A stretch of DNA of 64,000 bases, from contig CAWFPH010000003.1 in the NCBI GenBank assembly GCA_963817615.1, forward strand, positions 248,001 to 312,000. The letters are read 5' to 3'. This stretch comes from FEN-1219 sp963817615. GTDB lineage: Bacteria > Pseudomonadota > Gammaproteobacteria > Steroidobacterales > Rariloculaceae. Shown piece by piece: positions 34,981 through 43,199 of the stretch. The position numbers and the translations under genes were made by a program. The notes below the pieces were generated by a model that searched no databases, was not told the DNA's origin, and saw nothing but the letters and a program-made list of their open reading frames with translations. Every line of letters starts with the position of its first letter. The first letter of the stretch is position 1.

Positions 34981-36411
34981 TCAGGGCTCCTGTCTCAATC
35001 CGAGCGCACCGTTCATCCGGTCGTATCCGTCCGGCGGGCCGTGCCGTTGCCAATATACCGGCAGACGGAGTCGCTGCAACAACCGTTGGAAACGTGCGTC
35101 TGCTCTGAAAGGCCGCATTTCCGACATCCATAAGAATCCCCAAGCCGACCCGACTGTTCCCCGCTGGGCGTCGCGTTCAAGAGCGCGGTCGAGGATGTCA
35201 TACGCACGGTCCAGCGCGCCGAGCATCGTGTACCAGAGCGTCAGGCGCTTGCGCATGGCTGCATCGTATGCCGCTGAGCCAAGGCGCGCTTCGAAAGCGC
35301 GCAGTCCATTTGCCGCTTCCTCCTTCGGGGCTTCAGCCGCCAAAGCCGAGCAGAGCGCGCCAACTGCCGGTTGCCCACCCGCATTGCGCTCCAGCGGGGC
35401 GAGGCTGCCGACCCACAGCTGTTCCGCCTCGTAATGGAGCCCTGCGCGCATGGCGAGTTGTGCGTACAAGTCGACTTGCGGCGTTATCGTCTTCGGCATG
35501 CCAAGCGCCGTCGCCTTATCCGCATATTGAAGCGCTTCGTCATCGTTGCCGAGAAGCGCATGGGCGAGGGCAACCATGCAAGCCGCAAATGGCTGCGCAA
35601 GGCTGGAACGATGCGCCTGCAAGGCTTCGTCGAGGGCCCGGCGCAGATGTCCTGCCGACATGGTGACGTAAGTGCAATGCAGGTTGCCGACGTACGGGTC
35701 TCGGGGCAGAGCCGCCGCCGCCTGAAAGTGGTCCTCCGCTTCGATCCACCACCCGCAAAGCGCGTTCACCAACCCAAGTGCAGCGTGTGCATCACCATCT
35801 TCGGCATTGAGATCCAGTGATCGCGTCGCTGCTTCTCTCGCGAGGGCAACCGCATTGGCGATAGGGTAGTCATATTGAACTGCGGTTCCGTACACGTGTG
35901 CGAGCAGCGCCCATGCTCGACTGAATCTGCTGTCCCGACCGATCGCTTGCCGCAGCAGCTCGATCGCTCCGCGCACGTTGTCCTCGGTCGGATGCATCGA
36001 CAGACCTTTGGCCTGAGCGTAGAGCTGTTTCGACTGAGGGTTGCTGCTCAGGCCGTCGGAGTATTGATCGCGTGGGACCGTGCGGACGCCCGCGACGAAT
36101 TGATAGCCGCGCCCGGGTAACGTGACGATGAAGCGATTCTCGCCGCGATGCTCGCCGAGGGCCCGACGCAGAAGCGAAATGCTCTGGTCCAGACTGTTGT
36201 CCTCGACAGCGCTATGCGCCCATACGGCGGCAATGAGCGCATCTTTGGCGATCAGCTCTCCCGGCCGTTCAACAAATGTAACCAGAGTGTCGAAGACGCG
36301 CGGCGCCAGGGGAATCGAGCGGCCATCAGCAATCGCGGTCAAGGAACGGCGCTGAGGGTCGAGCCGATAACCGCCGAACTCGTAGAAGACCCGGGTGCGC
36401 TGTGTGGCCAT
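34981..36411 (-). CDS. CadC-like transcriptional regulator with TPR-type C-terminal region
   Basis: 476 aa. Residues 8-105 form an OmpR/PhoB winged helix (FGGYRLDPQRRSLTAIADGR, LAPRVFDTLVTFVERPGELI, DNSLDQSISLLRRALGEH, FIVTLPGRGYQFV), a DNA-binding domain. The rest is helical TPR-like repeats (RGAIELLRQAIGRDSRFSRA, AHAALGLVNALCGWWIEAED, YDILDRALERDAQ). There is no membrane helix between the parts, unlike E. coli CadC, so it is probably a soluble regulator sensing a protein or ligand through the TPRs. The target is unknown. It lies in the tRNA-Pro-flanking accessory segment. Confidence 0.88.
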   Translation of the reverse strand: MATQRTRVFYEFGGYRLDPQRRSLTAIADGRSIPLAPRVFDTLVTFVERPGELIAKDALIAAVWAHSAVEDNSLDQSISLLRRALGEHRGENRFIVTLPGRGYQFVAGVRTVPRDQYSDGLSSNPQSKQLYAQAKGLSMHPTEDNVRGAIELLRQAIGRDSRFSRAWALLAHVYGTAVQYDYPIANAVALAREAATRSLDLNAEDGDAHAALGLVNALCGWWIEAEDHFQAAAALPRDPYVGNLHCTYVTMSAGHLRRALDEALQAHRSSLAQPFAACMVALAHALLGNDDEALQYADKATALGMPKTITPQVDLYAQLAMRAGLHYEAEQLWVGSLAPLERNAGGQPAVGALCSALAAEAPKEEAANGLRAFEARLGSAAYDAAMRKRLTLWYTMLGALDRAYDILDRALERDAQRGTVGSAWGFLWMSEMRPFRADARFQRLLQRLRLPVYWQRHGPPDGYDRMNGALGLRQEP

Positions 36412-36499
36412 GATCAGATCTCATCAGAACGCTCCAATGAATCTTCAGACAGGCCGGGGTATTTTGCCAGCACGAAAGGTTCCGAGGAAAAACGCCAGC

Positions 36500-37015
36500 A
36501 TGATCTTCCATGTCTCGATCCCAGCTGACGATCCGGAGCGTGTCGCACGCGTCATCGCCGAAATATGGCGGACGGAATATTTCGCCTTTGTGTTTCCTGG
36601 TAGCTTCATCGTGATTCCCGATGACGAGCGAGGAACGGAAATCGAAGTGCTCAGGCGCGGGGATGAACAGGTACCCGCGCAAATGGAGGTAGGATTGCGA
36701 CGTAACGGCGCACCATCCCCGTACAGTGAGATACACGTCAACATGGCGACCCGTCTCGGCGAACAGGAGCTTCTTGCCCTCGCGAATCGGGAAGGCTGGA
36801 TCGCGCGCGTCTGCGATCGGAAGTTCTTCAGGCTGATCGAGCTCTGGATCGAGAACCGATTCCTGATCGAGCTCATGACGGAAGCGGAAGTTCTGCGCTA
36901 CCGAACCTTCATGTCCACCGCGAACTGGCGTGCAGCGATCGCCGCAGAGCCCATGCCCCTCGACCGATTCGGTTTCGCCGGAACGTGGCTGACCGAGCCG
37001 CAACGCCTCACCTGA
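36500..37015 (+). CDS. Uncharacterised conserved-type protein
   Basis: 171 aa from ATG 36500 (GAGG twelve bases upstream; other in-frame ATGs upstream add unconvincing residues). It opens MIFHVSIPADDPERVARVIA, EIWRTEYFAFVFPGSFIVIP, suggesting an alpha/beta fold that superficially recalls vicinal-oxygen-chelate proteins, then SPYSEIHVNMATRLGEQELL and a C-terminal helical part. No catalytic signature is recognised. I remember similar hypothetical proteins in soil proteobacteria but not their function. It is divergent from the CadC-like regulator (89 bases), which might control it. Confidence 0.6.
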   Translation: MIFHVSIPADDPERVARVIAEIWRTEYFAFVFPGSFIVIPDDERGTEIEVLRRGDEQVPAQMEVGLRRNGAPSPYSEIHVNMATRLGEQELLALANREGWIARVCDRKFFRLIELWIENRFLIELMTEAEVLRYRTFMSTANWRAAIAAEPMPLDRFGFAGTWLTEPQRLT

Positions 37016-37072
37016 TCAGCGTTAGAGCTCCAGCGCACCCGGCAGCCGTCAGCGGACGCAGGCAATTCCGAG

Positions 37073-37101
37073 GATAGGATTTGAACCTACGGCCCCTGCG
37101 T
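37073..37101. repeat. 29-base perfect copy of part of the tRNA-Pro 3' half
   Basis: Identical over 29 bases to 37769-37797 inside tRNA-Pro(CGG), covering the 3' anticodon stem, variable region and T arm (GATAGGATTTGAACCTACGG and the next nine bases), with one mismatch before another five matching bases. It lacks the acceptor end. Same orientation as the tRNA. Such partial tRNA duplicates are left at the far end of elements integrated by tyrosine recombinases. Confidence 0.75.
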
Positions 37102-37242
37102 TCCGAAGGCCGTGCCGTCCGAGTACCACAGGACCTTGTGTAGCTTCACCGCGCCGAGGCGGGCGGGATCGCGGCACTGCTTGCACACGTAGTGCACGAG
37201 TGCTTTGAGCTTTTCGCGGTTGAACTCTGGCTGCAGCTGTTT
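37087..37242 (-). pseudogene. Truncated Panacea (DUF4065) antitoxin-like fragment fused to tRNA copy
   Basis: A 51-codon frame without an ATG reads FNREKLKALVHYVCKQCRDP, ARLGAVKLHKVLWYSD and then GTAFGTQGP before a stop. The first two blocks are the characteristic start of Panacea/DUF4065 proteins (KLKALIHYI...LGATKLNKILWFAD). The last residues and the stop are encoded by the duplicated tRNA-Pro sequence (37073-37101), so the gene was cut by the recombination junction. Only about the first third of the domain remains. Confidence 0.7.
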
Positions 37243-37370
37243 CTATTCTGTCTAGTCGCGTGAAGTTCCTGTGTGCTTTGTGCCGCAGTTTGCCGGCCCG
37301 GAACGCGGGAGATCCCGCTGCCCGCAAGCGCAGATTTCGTGCAGAAATGTCGGAAAGGCTCTTCGGCGTT

Positions 37371-37688
37371 TCACCTGGCGTCACGAGTGGCGGCGTTGGG
37401 CTGGTCCTGTGCGAAGCCGCCCAACGAGTAGTCCACGACCAACTCGATCAAGCTCTGAAGCTGGGTCGAACAGTTCTTGAACTCCAAGCGTTGTAGGGCC
37501 TCTTCCCCGTGTTTCTTGAGAGCCTCTCCGATCAGCGCGTGAACGAAAGGGACCGCCAGAAGGATCGCGACCGCAACGCAGAGGACCGCACTCGACCACC
37601 TGCTCGGCCGGCGAGCTTTCAATGGCGCGGTGTGCTCGCGATTGGCCCGGCCGAAATTTCTGCGCGGATTTGCACACCCAGTGCACAC
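37371..37688 (-). CDS. Hypothetical protein with one membrane helix, inside the tRNA-flanked segment
   Basis: 105 aa. The N-terminal basic part (NPRRNFGRANREH) is followed by a hydrophobic helix (WSSAVLCVAVAILLAVPFVH), then an amphipathic helix (ALIGEALKKHGEEALQRLEF) and a C-terminal domain with one Cys (KNCSTQLQSLIELVVDY). No family recognised. It lies wholly between the tRNA-Pro and its partial copy, so it would be cargo of the small integrated segment. The reading frame could be chance, although the clean helix and amphipathic pattern favour a gene. Confidence 0.4.
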   Translation of the reverse strand: MCTGCANPRRNFGRANREHTAPLKARRPSRWSSAVLCVAVAILLAVPFVHALIGEALKKHGEEALQRLEFKNCSTQLQSLIELVVDYSLGGFAQDQPNAATRDAR

Positions 37689-37758
37689 CCAGAGCGACAG
37701 ACTGGCAAATAGCGATCGACCCGCTATCGCGTAACTTGTTGAGTTTGATTGGAAAATC

Positions 37759-37835
37759 TGGTCGGGGTGATAGGATTTGAACCTACGGCCCCTGCGTCCC
37801 GAACGCAGTGCTCTACCAGGCTGAGCTACACCCCG
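37759..37835 (-). tRNA. tRNA-Pro (anticodon CGG)
   Basis: Full 77-base cloverleaf on the minus strand: acceptor CGGGGTG / CACCCCG, D arm GCTC AGCCTGGTAGA GC, anticodon stem CTGCG / CGCAG with loop TTCGGGA (anticodon CGG, reading CCG), variable GGGCC, T arm GTAGG TTCAAAT CCTAT, discriminator A and an encoded CCA. All stems pair. Its 3' end faces the accessory region to the left, and a part of its 3' half is duplicated at 37073-37101. Confidence 0.97.
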
Positions 37836-37964
37836 ATTGCCGCGGAAAGGCAGCGCCGATCAGCATAACAAACGCGGCTTCGGGATGCCGCTCGCCGGGG
37901 CGCCGGACGCGGAAAATGGAGGCGTCGTTATACGCGCGGCCCGCTGCCTCGGCAAGTCCTCGGG

Positions 37965-37970
37965 CATAAT
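37965..37970 (+). promoter_or_regulatory. Candidate -10 box for leaderless rsgA
   Basis: CATAAT ends six bases before GTG 37977 and no Shine-Dalgarno lies between, so the transcript may begin at the start codon. No convincing -35. Confidence 0.35.
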
Positions 37971-37976
37971 CCGCGC

Positions 37977-39065
37977 GTGATCGGCATGGATTCCAAGGCG
38001 ACGCCGCTCGGAGCTCTCGGCTTCGACGACTTTTTCGACGCGCAGATGGCGCGGCTCGATGAGCCCGCTCTTGTGCCGGCGCGGGTAGCGGCGGAGGGGC
38101 AGAGCAGTTTCCATCTCTTGGGATGCCGAGCACCGCTCGGTGACCTGAGCGGGCGGCTCTTAAGGGCGGCTACACCGCTCGGGCGGCCAGTGGTCGGCGA
38201 TTGGGTTGCGGTCGCCGATGGCGACGAGCGTGCGACGATTCATGCGCTGCTCGATCGGCGCACGTTGCTCACGCGGCGCGCAGCCGGCACGCGCGCCGAG
38301 CCGCAAGTCGTCGCGGTGAACGTCGATCTGTTCTTCGTCGTGACGGCCGCGAATCGCGACTTCAAGGAGCGGCGCCTCGAGCGTTACGTGACGGCGGTCT
38401 GGAACAGCGGGGCGGCACCCGCCGTCGTACTGAACAAGGTCGATCTCGAGGAAGACCTTGCGCCGATGCTCGAAGCGATCGAGCGAGCGGCGATCGGCGT
38501 ACCCGTCGTGCGTGCGAGCGCGACGACGGGCGAGGGGCTCGATGCGCTGCGCGCGCTGATCGAGCCGGGCAAGACCGTCGGTTTCATCGGTTCGTCGGGC
38601 GTGGGCAAGTCGTCGCTCATGAACCGTTTGCTCGGCCGCGAGGCGCAAGCGGTCGGCGACCTGCGCGCCGATGAGCGCGGCCGCCACACGACGACGGCGC
38701 GCCAGCTCATCTTGCTGCCCGAGGGCGGCGTGTTGATCGATACGCCCGGCCTGCGTGAGCTCGGCCTGCTCGACGACGTCGGAGGCATCGAAACCAGTTT
38801 TTCCGACATCGCCGCGCTCGCCGAGCGCTGCCGCTTCCGCGACTGCGTGCACGAGGGCGAGCCCGGCTGCGCCGTGGTGGCCGCAACCCGGGCCGGTGAG
38901 CTGCCCGCGGTGCGTCTGGAGAGTTACCGCAAGCTGAAGCGCGAGTTGGCCGCGGCGGAACGCGCGCGCGATCCGGCCCTTGCGAGCCGCACCAAAGCGC
39001 GCTGGAAGGAAATCCACCGCGCGATGCGCGCCCGCTCGAAAGTGGACCCGAAACTGAAACGCTGA
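37977..39065 (+). CDS. rsgA: Ribosome small subunit-dependent GTPase A
   Basis: 362 aa (353 if started at ATG 37986). Circularly permuted GTPase that checks late 30S maturation: N-terminal OB-fold (residues 35-110), then G4 LNKVDLEED, then G1 GSSGVGKSS (about 205-213), G2 GRHTTTARQL and G3 DTPGLREL. The C-terminal zinc knuckle is CRFRDCVHEGEPGC. The permuted order G4-G1-G3 is diagnostic. It is the first gene on the core side of the tRNA-Pro boundary. A -10-like CATAAT ends six bases upstream of the GTG, pointing to a leaderless mRNA. Confidence 0.95.
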   Translation: MIGMDSKATPLGALGFDDFFDAQMARLDEPALVPARVAAEGQSSFHLLGCRAPLGDLSGRLLRAATPLGRPVVGDWVAVADGDERATIHALLDRRTLLTRRAAGTRAEPQVVAVNVDLFFVVTAANRDFKERRLERYVTAVWNSGAAPAVVLNKVDLEEDLAPMLEAIERAAIGVPVVRASATTGEGLDALRALIEPGKTVGFIGSSGVGKSSLMNRLLGREAQAVGDLRADERGRHTTTARQLILLPEGGVLIDTPGLRELGLLDDVGGIETSFSDIAALAERCRFRDCVHEGEPGCAVVAATRAGELPAVRLESYRKLKRELAAAERARDPALASRTKARWKEIHRAMRARSKVDPKLKR

Positions 39066-39105
39066 CCCTGCGGCGCACCGCGGGCGGTGTTACGGAGTAG
39101 CAGAC

Positions 39106-39915
39106 TCACGCACGCTTCGCGTGCATCCGGCTGATCAGCTGCTCGTCCGTGTAGTGCTCGGTGTCTAGAACGAGCCGCTCCTGCGCGAGCTGCAGCTCGT
39201 GCAGCGTGTACACGAGCACGATGCTGAGGGTGAGTGCGACCAGCGTCGAATTGAACGAGATACCGAGACCGCCGGTCACCGCGCTCGTGTCGCCCTGCAT
39301 CGCGAGCTGCGCGCCCTGCAGCGCGAGACCGATACCGCGGACGGTGCCGACGAATCCGAGCGCCGGAGTCGCCCAGACGCCGAACCTCAAGATGGCCAGC
39401 TCCGCATCGAGCCGCGCGCTTTCGCTTTCGCAGACGTTGTGCACGGTGGTCGAGGCGTCCTGCACGTCGCCGGTCGCGCCGAAGCGCTTGAGCGCATTCT
39501 CGAGCACGCGCGGCACGACATAGTCGCGTTCTTTCGGGGGAAGATGTTCGAGCCGCCGCTGATACTCGCGGCAGTCCTCCGGCACGATCACGATGCCGGG
39601 CGGGAGGTTCATGAGGTCGGCGCCGAGCAGCTTGCGCTGCGAGCGCATTTCACCGAAGCGCAGGATGGACAAGATGAACGCCCAGCCTGCGATGATGATC
39701 GTGGCCTCTTGCTCCGGGCCTTGGATGATCACGTAAAGCGTGCGCTGCGGCCGGTACCCGGGAGTGGTTTTGGCGATCTCGGTTTGCTGGGCGGTCCAGC
39801 GGTCCGCGGCCGGCCGCACGACCAGGGTATACAGAAACTGCACGATCAGCGTCAGCACGACGAGAATGGCGAGCTTCGAGACTCGATCACGAACATAGTT
39901 CGAATAGACGGCCAT
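39106..39915 (-). CDS. MotA/TolQ/ExbB proton-channel family protein
   Basis: 269 aa. N-terminal helix (LAILVVLTLIVQFLYTLVV), then a second membrane segment (ATIIIAGWAFILSILRF), a cytoplasmic stretch and two C-terminal helices, the last pair carrying the family core: FGVWATPALGFVGTVRGIGL, ALQGAQLA, then GGLGISFNSTLVALTLSIVL. This is the ExbB/TolQ signature (TxPxLGxxGTVxG...TxxGLxVAI). It would conduct protons with an ExbD/TolR/MotB-like partner, which is not encoded next to it. GGAG precedes the ATG. Function (motility, Tol-Pal or Ton-type) cannot be assigned. Confidence 0.85.
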   Translation of the reverse strand: MAVYSNYVRDRVSKLAILVVLTLIVQFLYTLVVRPAADRWTAQQTEIAKTTPGYRPQRTLYVIIQGPEQEATIIIAGWAFILSILRFGEMRSQRKLLGADLMNLPPGIVIVPEDCREYQRRLEHLPPKERDYVVPRVLENALKRFGATGDVQDASTTVHNVCESESARLDAELAILRFGVWATPALGFVGTVRGIGLALQGAQLAMQGDTSAVTGGLGISFNSTLVALTLSIVLVYTLHELQLAQERLVLDTEHYTDEQLISRMHAKRA

Positions 39916-40112
39916 GCAATGCTCCGGACGGGCGAGTATTTATAGGTCTTGAGTTCGGGCCGGATTCTCGAAAAGTTCAGGCTTTGATCTCGAAATGACG
40001 CTCCGCGTTCCCGTTGCGGCGCGGCGCAGGCCGGTCCGCGCGGCGCCCGCCGGGTCGCAGTGTCCTCTGCGCGGGGTGGGCCGTGCAAGAGTCCGCCCGC
40101 AGCCGTGCGCTG

Positions 40113-40718
40113 CTATGCGTCTTGCGAAGCGGTCCGCCGTCCACGTGGCTCGGCCGCAGTCTCCGCGCCCGCGTCGTCGCGCGCGGCGACCAGCATCTTG
40201 CCGAACGTCCCGTCCTGATTGAACGCCGCGTGCTTGTAGACCCCCCCGATGTGCAGCAGCGTGCCGATGATGATCACGCGCGAGCACCACACGTGCACGC
40301 CGTGCGCCGTGTCGAATATGCCGGTGTGCTTGCCGAACGGGCCGGGAATCACGAACCAGTTCCACACGTGGATCACGTCGCCCATCGACCAGACCATGAT
40401 CGGACCGGAGATCAGCATGGCGCAGATCGCGAATAGGATCGCGTAATGCGTGTACTTGCCGAGCGCAAAGAAAATGCCGCTCTGGTCCGGCAGGGGACCC
40501 GGATGGCCTTTCATGAAGCGCCATACGATCCGCGCCCACAGCAGCAGATATGCGCTGATCGCGATCGACGTGTGCAGATGCAGCGTGCTCTGCGACATGC
40601 CGTCCGGGCTCTGGATCGAGCTGCCGATGAACCATATCGTGAGCACGATCGTGGCGGTCAGCCAATGCAGGGCAATGGAGATCCAGCCGTAACCGTTCCT
40701 TGTGTCGCGCGTTCGCAT
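40113..40718 (-). CDS. Cytochrome b561 (prokaryotic, CybB-like)
   Basis: 201 aa, start at MRTRDTRNGYGWI. Four membrane helices with candidate haem ligands: His in ISIALHWLTATIV (helix 1), His pair in TLHLHTSIAISAYL (helix 2), His in YTHYAILFAI (helix 3) and His in SRVIIIGTLLHIGGVYKH (helix 4). It is the NapB/CybB-like di-haem membrane protein that oxidises quinol or passes electrons to superoxide. The sequence FGKHTGIFDTAHGVHVWC forms the periplasmic loop before helix 4. The C-terminal tail is charged and Arg/Ala-rich. Confidence 0.9.
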   Translation of the reverse strand: MRTRDTRNGYGWISIALHWLTATIVLTIWFIGSSIQSPDGMSQSTLHLHTSIAISAYLLLWARIVWRFMKGHPGPLPDQSGIFFALGKYTHYAILFAICAMLISGPIMVWSMGDVIHVWNWFVIPGPFGKHTGIFDTAHGVHVWCSRVIIIGTLLHIGGVYKHAAFNQDGTFGKMLVAARDDAGAETAAEPRGRRTASQDA

Positions 40719-40920
40719 CCGTAACCAATGATTCGCATTCGTACCCGATGATACGCATAAACCGTGCGTCGCCAAGCCTTGATATTTCTGAAGGCGCGCC
40801 GGCCGTACGCGGATAGAGCCCGGCGTTAGACAGCGCGCGATCGACCGAGTGCGGCGCTGTCATTATGTCGGCCCGCGCGCTCGGGGCAAGCCGTCGCGAG
40901 CGCGTCGCCGAGCGCCGGGC

Positions 40921-41124
40921 TCAGCGCAGCAGGAACGTCAGGAGGAACAGCGCGAGCCTGAAGCTCACGAGCTTGAGGCCCTTGCGCGCCTCGGCGGGAG
41001 TGAGGCGCGCGGTCATTGGCATCGCGCCGAACACCTTCCCCTTGATCAAGAGGTCTTTGCCGCTGCGCTCGAGCGAGTCGATCTCCATGAGCTTGGAGTT
41101 GTCCGCCGAATAGAGCGTGATCAT
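40921..41124 (-). CDS. 67-aa protein coupled to the flavoprotein gene
   Basis: MITLYSADNSKLMEIDSLER, then GKDLLIKGKVFGAMPMTARL, TPAEARKGLKLVSFRLALFL and LTFLLR. It combines a small beta-rich start with a C-terminal hydrophobic stretch (SFRLALFLLTFLL), so it is probably membrane-associated. I have seen similar short proteins next to phytoene-desaturase-like oxidoreductases but know no function. The ATG overlaps the upstream stop (ATGA), giving strict translational coupling, so a subunit or accessory role for the flavoprotein is likely (inference). Confidence 0.7.
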   Translation of the reverse strand: MITLYSADNSKLMEIDSLERSGKDLLIKGKVFGAMPMTARLTPAEARKGLKLVSFRLALFLLTFLLR

Positions 41125-42689
41125 CGAGCGCCGACTCTTGCGAAATCGATCTTGAGATCGTCGAACGCGCGCAGCGCGGCCGCGCGGCCGGCGCCGAACA
41201 CGCCGCCGCCCGGGTGCTGGAACGGCCCGACGAGATACAGCCGTTCGCAGCCCGGTACGACGTTCTGACCGAGGTCGGGTGTCGGCCGATGCGATTGCGC
41301 CTGATACGTTACGGCCGCGATGCCGTGCAGATCGCCGCGGCGGAAGCTCGACGAGGTGCGTTCCATGTCGACCGGGCTGTCGCTGTGGTACGCGAGCACG
41401 CTGTCGCCCACGTTGTCGAGGAAATTCTCCATGTGGCTCAGCATGCGCTTCACGTAGTGATGCTTGGTGTCGTCCCACGCGCGGCCGTCGGCCCGCTGGT
41501 ACGGCACGTAATCCCAGGCATGCAGCGTCGCCTGGCCCGCCGGCGCACGCGACGGGTCGAACATGGTGAGGGAGCCCAGGCCGACCAGCGGATAGCTCGA
41601 GAATTCGCCGTAGCGCAGGCTGTCGAACGACTTGCGGATGGTGTCGTACCTGTTCGGCAAGAGCTCGATCATCACGGCCTTCACGTGCGCGCCCGCGCGG
41701 AATTTGAGCGGCCCTTTGAGCGCGGCGTGCACGGTGATGCAACCGATTTCGGAAATTTGCGTGCCGTCCGCCGCCTTCACGACCTCCGGCGCGAGGCCTT
41801 CGACCATCTTGCCGAGGTCGTGGGGGTGCAGCGCGGCCACCACCGCATCCTTGGCCGCATACTCACGGCCGTCGGTCGTCACGACGCCGACTGCGCGGCC
41901 GTTCCGCACGCGGATCGAGGCGACGTCGGTTTCGCCGAGCACCTCGCCGCCGTTCGACTCGATGCTTGCGATCAATGCATTCGTGAGCGTGCCCGAGCCG
42001 CCGATCGGCACGCCGATGCCGAACCCTTCGAGGAACGCTACGAACACGAACGTGCCGAGGCCCGTCGCCTTCTCGTCGGGCGAGACCAAGTTCTCGCCTG
42101 CGACGCGCGCGAAGTGCATGCGCACCTTCTCGTGCTCGAACACGCTGCACAGGAAATCGTGGGAGCTCATCTGCATGTAGCGCCAGAGCTCTCGGCCCTC
42201 GCGGCTCTGGTCCATCAGCGCGTAGCTCGCGCCGAGCGGCGCGGGCGCCGAGTAGAACGCGCCCAAGAACATCGGCAGGTAGCCTGCGGCCTTCTCGGCG
42301 AGCCAACGGTACGCCTCGGCGTCGCGCTTGGAGAATTTCGCGACCTCGGCGACCGTGCGCTCGCGGTCCCGATAGAGCCCGAGCGTGGTGCCGTCCTCGA
42401 ACACCGACATCATCGGCAACTCGGGGAACACGTACTCGAGACCGTGCTTCGCCTTGAGCCCGAGCTCGTCGTTGCGCAACAGCGGGTTGCCCTGAATGAA
42501 GATGTGCGCCATCGAGTGCTGGTCGTGCAGGAAGCCCGGCACCGTGAGCGCGCGCGTCACGACGCCGCCGCCGAACCAGGGATTGCGCTCGAGCACGAGG
42601 ACCTTCTTGCCGGCGGCCGCGAGATAGGCCGCGGCCACGAGGCCGTTGTGGCCGGATCCGACCGTGACGACGTCGTAGCTCGCGGTCAT
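41121..42689 (-). CDS. Phytoene-desaturase-like FAD-dependent oxidoreductase (CrtO/CrtI family)
   Basis: 522 aa. N-terminal dinucleotide fold VVTVGSGHNGLVAAAYLAAA (GxGxxG) with acidic end VLVLERN, mid-protein GVPIGGSGTLTNALIASIES, and the C-terminal FAD-site LYLVGPFQHPGGGVFGAGR, all typical of the carotenoid-desaturase/ketolase-like superfamily. Many members are not carotenoid enzymes but act on lipid or retinoid-like substrates. Gene context gives no other carotenoid genes. It is sandwiched by ATGA overlaps between an NTF2-like protein and a 67-aa protein, so the three probably form one functional unit. Confidence 0.88.
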   Translation of the reverse strand: MTASYDVVTVGSGHNGLVAAAYLAAAGKKVLVLERNPWFGGGVVTRALTVPGFLHDQHSMAHIFIQGNPLLRNDELGLKAKHGLEYVFPELPMMSVFEDGTTLGLYRDRERTVAEVAKFSKRDAEAYRWLAEKAAGYLPMFLGAFYSAPAPLGASYALMDQSREGRELWRYMQMSSHDFLCSVFEHEKVRMHFARVAGENLVSPDEKATGLGTFVFVAFLEGFGIGVPIGGSGTLTNALIASIESNGGEVLGETDVASIRVRNGRAVGVVTTDGREYAAKDAVVAALHPHDLGKMVEGLAPEVVKAADGTQISEIGCITVHAALKGPLKFRAGAHVKAVMIELLPNRYDTIRKSFDSLRYGEFSSYPLVGLGSLTMFDPSRAPAGQATLHAWDYVPYQRADGRAWDDTKHHYVKRMLSHMENFLDNVGDSVLAYHSDSPVDMERTSSSFRRGDLHGIAAVTYQAQSHRPTPDLGQNVVPGCERLYLVGPFQHPGGGVFGAGRAAALRAFDDLKIDFARVGAR

Positions 42690-43102
42690 TGCTTGATGTC
42701 GAGCTGCTTCAGGATGTAACCGGTGTCCATGTACTCGCGCAGCGCGTAGATCTTGTCGTCCCTGATCTCGACGATCCAGGCGTAGCGATTGTGGTACTCG
42801 CGGCCGTTCGAGAGCATGCCCACACCTTCGGTCTCCGCTGCGACCCACTCGTCCTTCGAGAAGATGCGCAGGATCACGATCTTGGGATCGCCGGGCTCGA
42901 ACAGCCCGCGGACCGGCGCGAGAAAATCGTCGATGATCGTGTCGCGGCCCTTCGTGATGCCGGCACCGGGAATGGACTTGCCCGTGGCTTCCCAGCTTGC
43001 GTCGCGATGCAGCAGCGGCCGCACCGCTTCGAGGTCGCCGCTGCTCAGCGTCTCGAAGAACTGCCGGACCAGAAATTCGTTGCGCGTCTCGGTAGTTGTC
43101 AT
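42686..43102 (-). CDS. NTF2-like (SnoaL-type) protein
   Basis: 138 aa, start MTTTETRNEFLVRQFFETLS after a GGGGAG site. It has an alpha-plus-beta cone fold: helices EFLVRQFFETLSSGDLEAVR, then DASWEATGKS, ILRIFSKDEWVAAETEGVGM and YHNRYAWIVEIRDDKIYALR, ending EYMDTGYILKQLD. This is the SnoaL/steroid-isomerase-like pocket used by cyclases, isomerases and hydrolases. The conserved W-N-R-Y-A-W and Tyr/Asp in the pocket are consistent with a ligand-binding enzyme. It is translationally coupled (ATGA) to the flavoprotein, perhaps isomerising its substrate or product. Confidence 0.82.
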   Translation of the reverse strand: MTTTETRNEFLVRQFFETLSSGDLEAVRPLLHRDASWEATGKSIPGAGITKGRDTIIDDFLAPVRGLFEPGDPKIVILRIFSKDEWVAAETEGVGMLSNGREYHNRYAWIVEIRDDKIYALREYMDTGYILKQLDIKQ

Positions 43103-43199
43103 GATCGTTATCGTCGCTCCCCGGCTTGGTAGCATAGCCGCACGCGGTCGCGGAGTCTCGCGCGCGATCGCCGCGCGCCGTAGGCGGACACGACACGCA

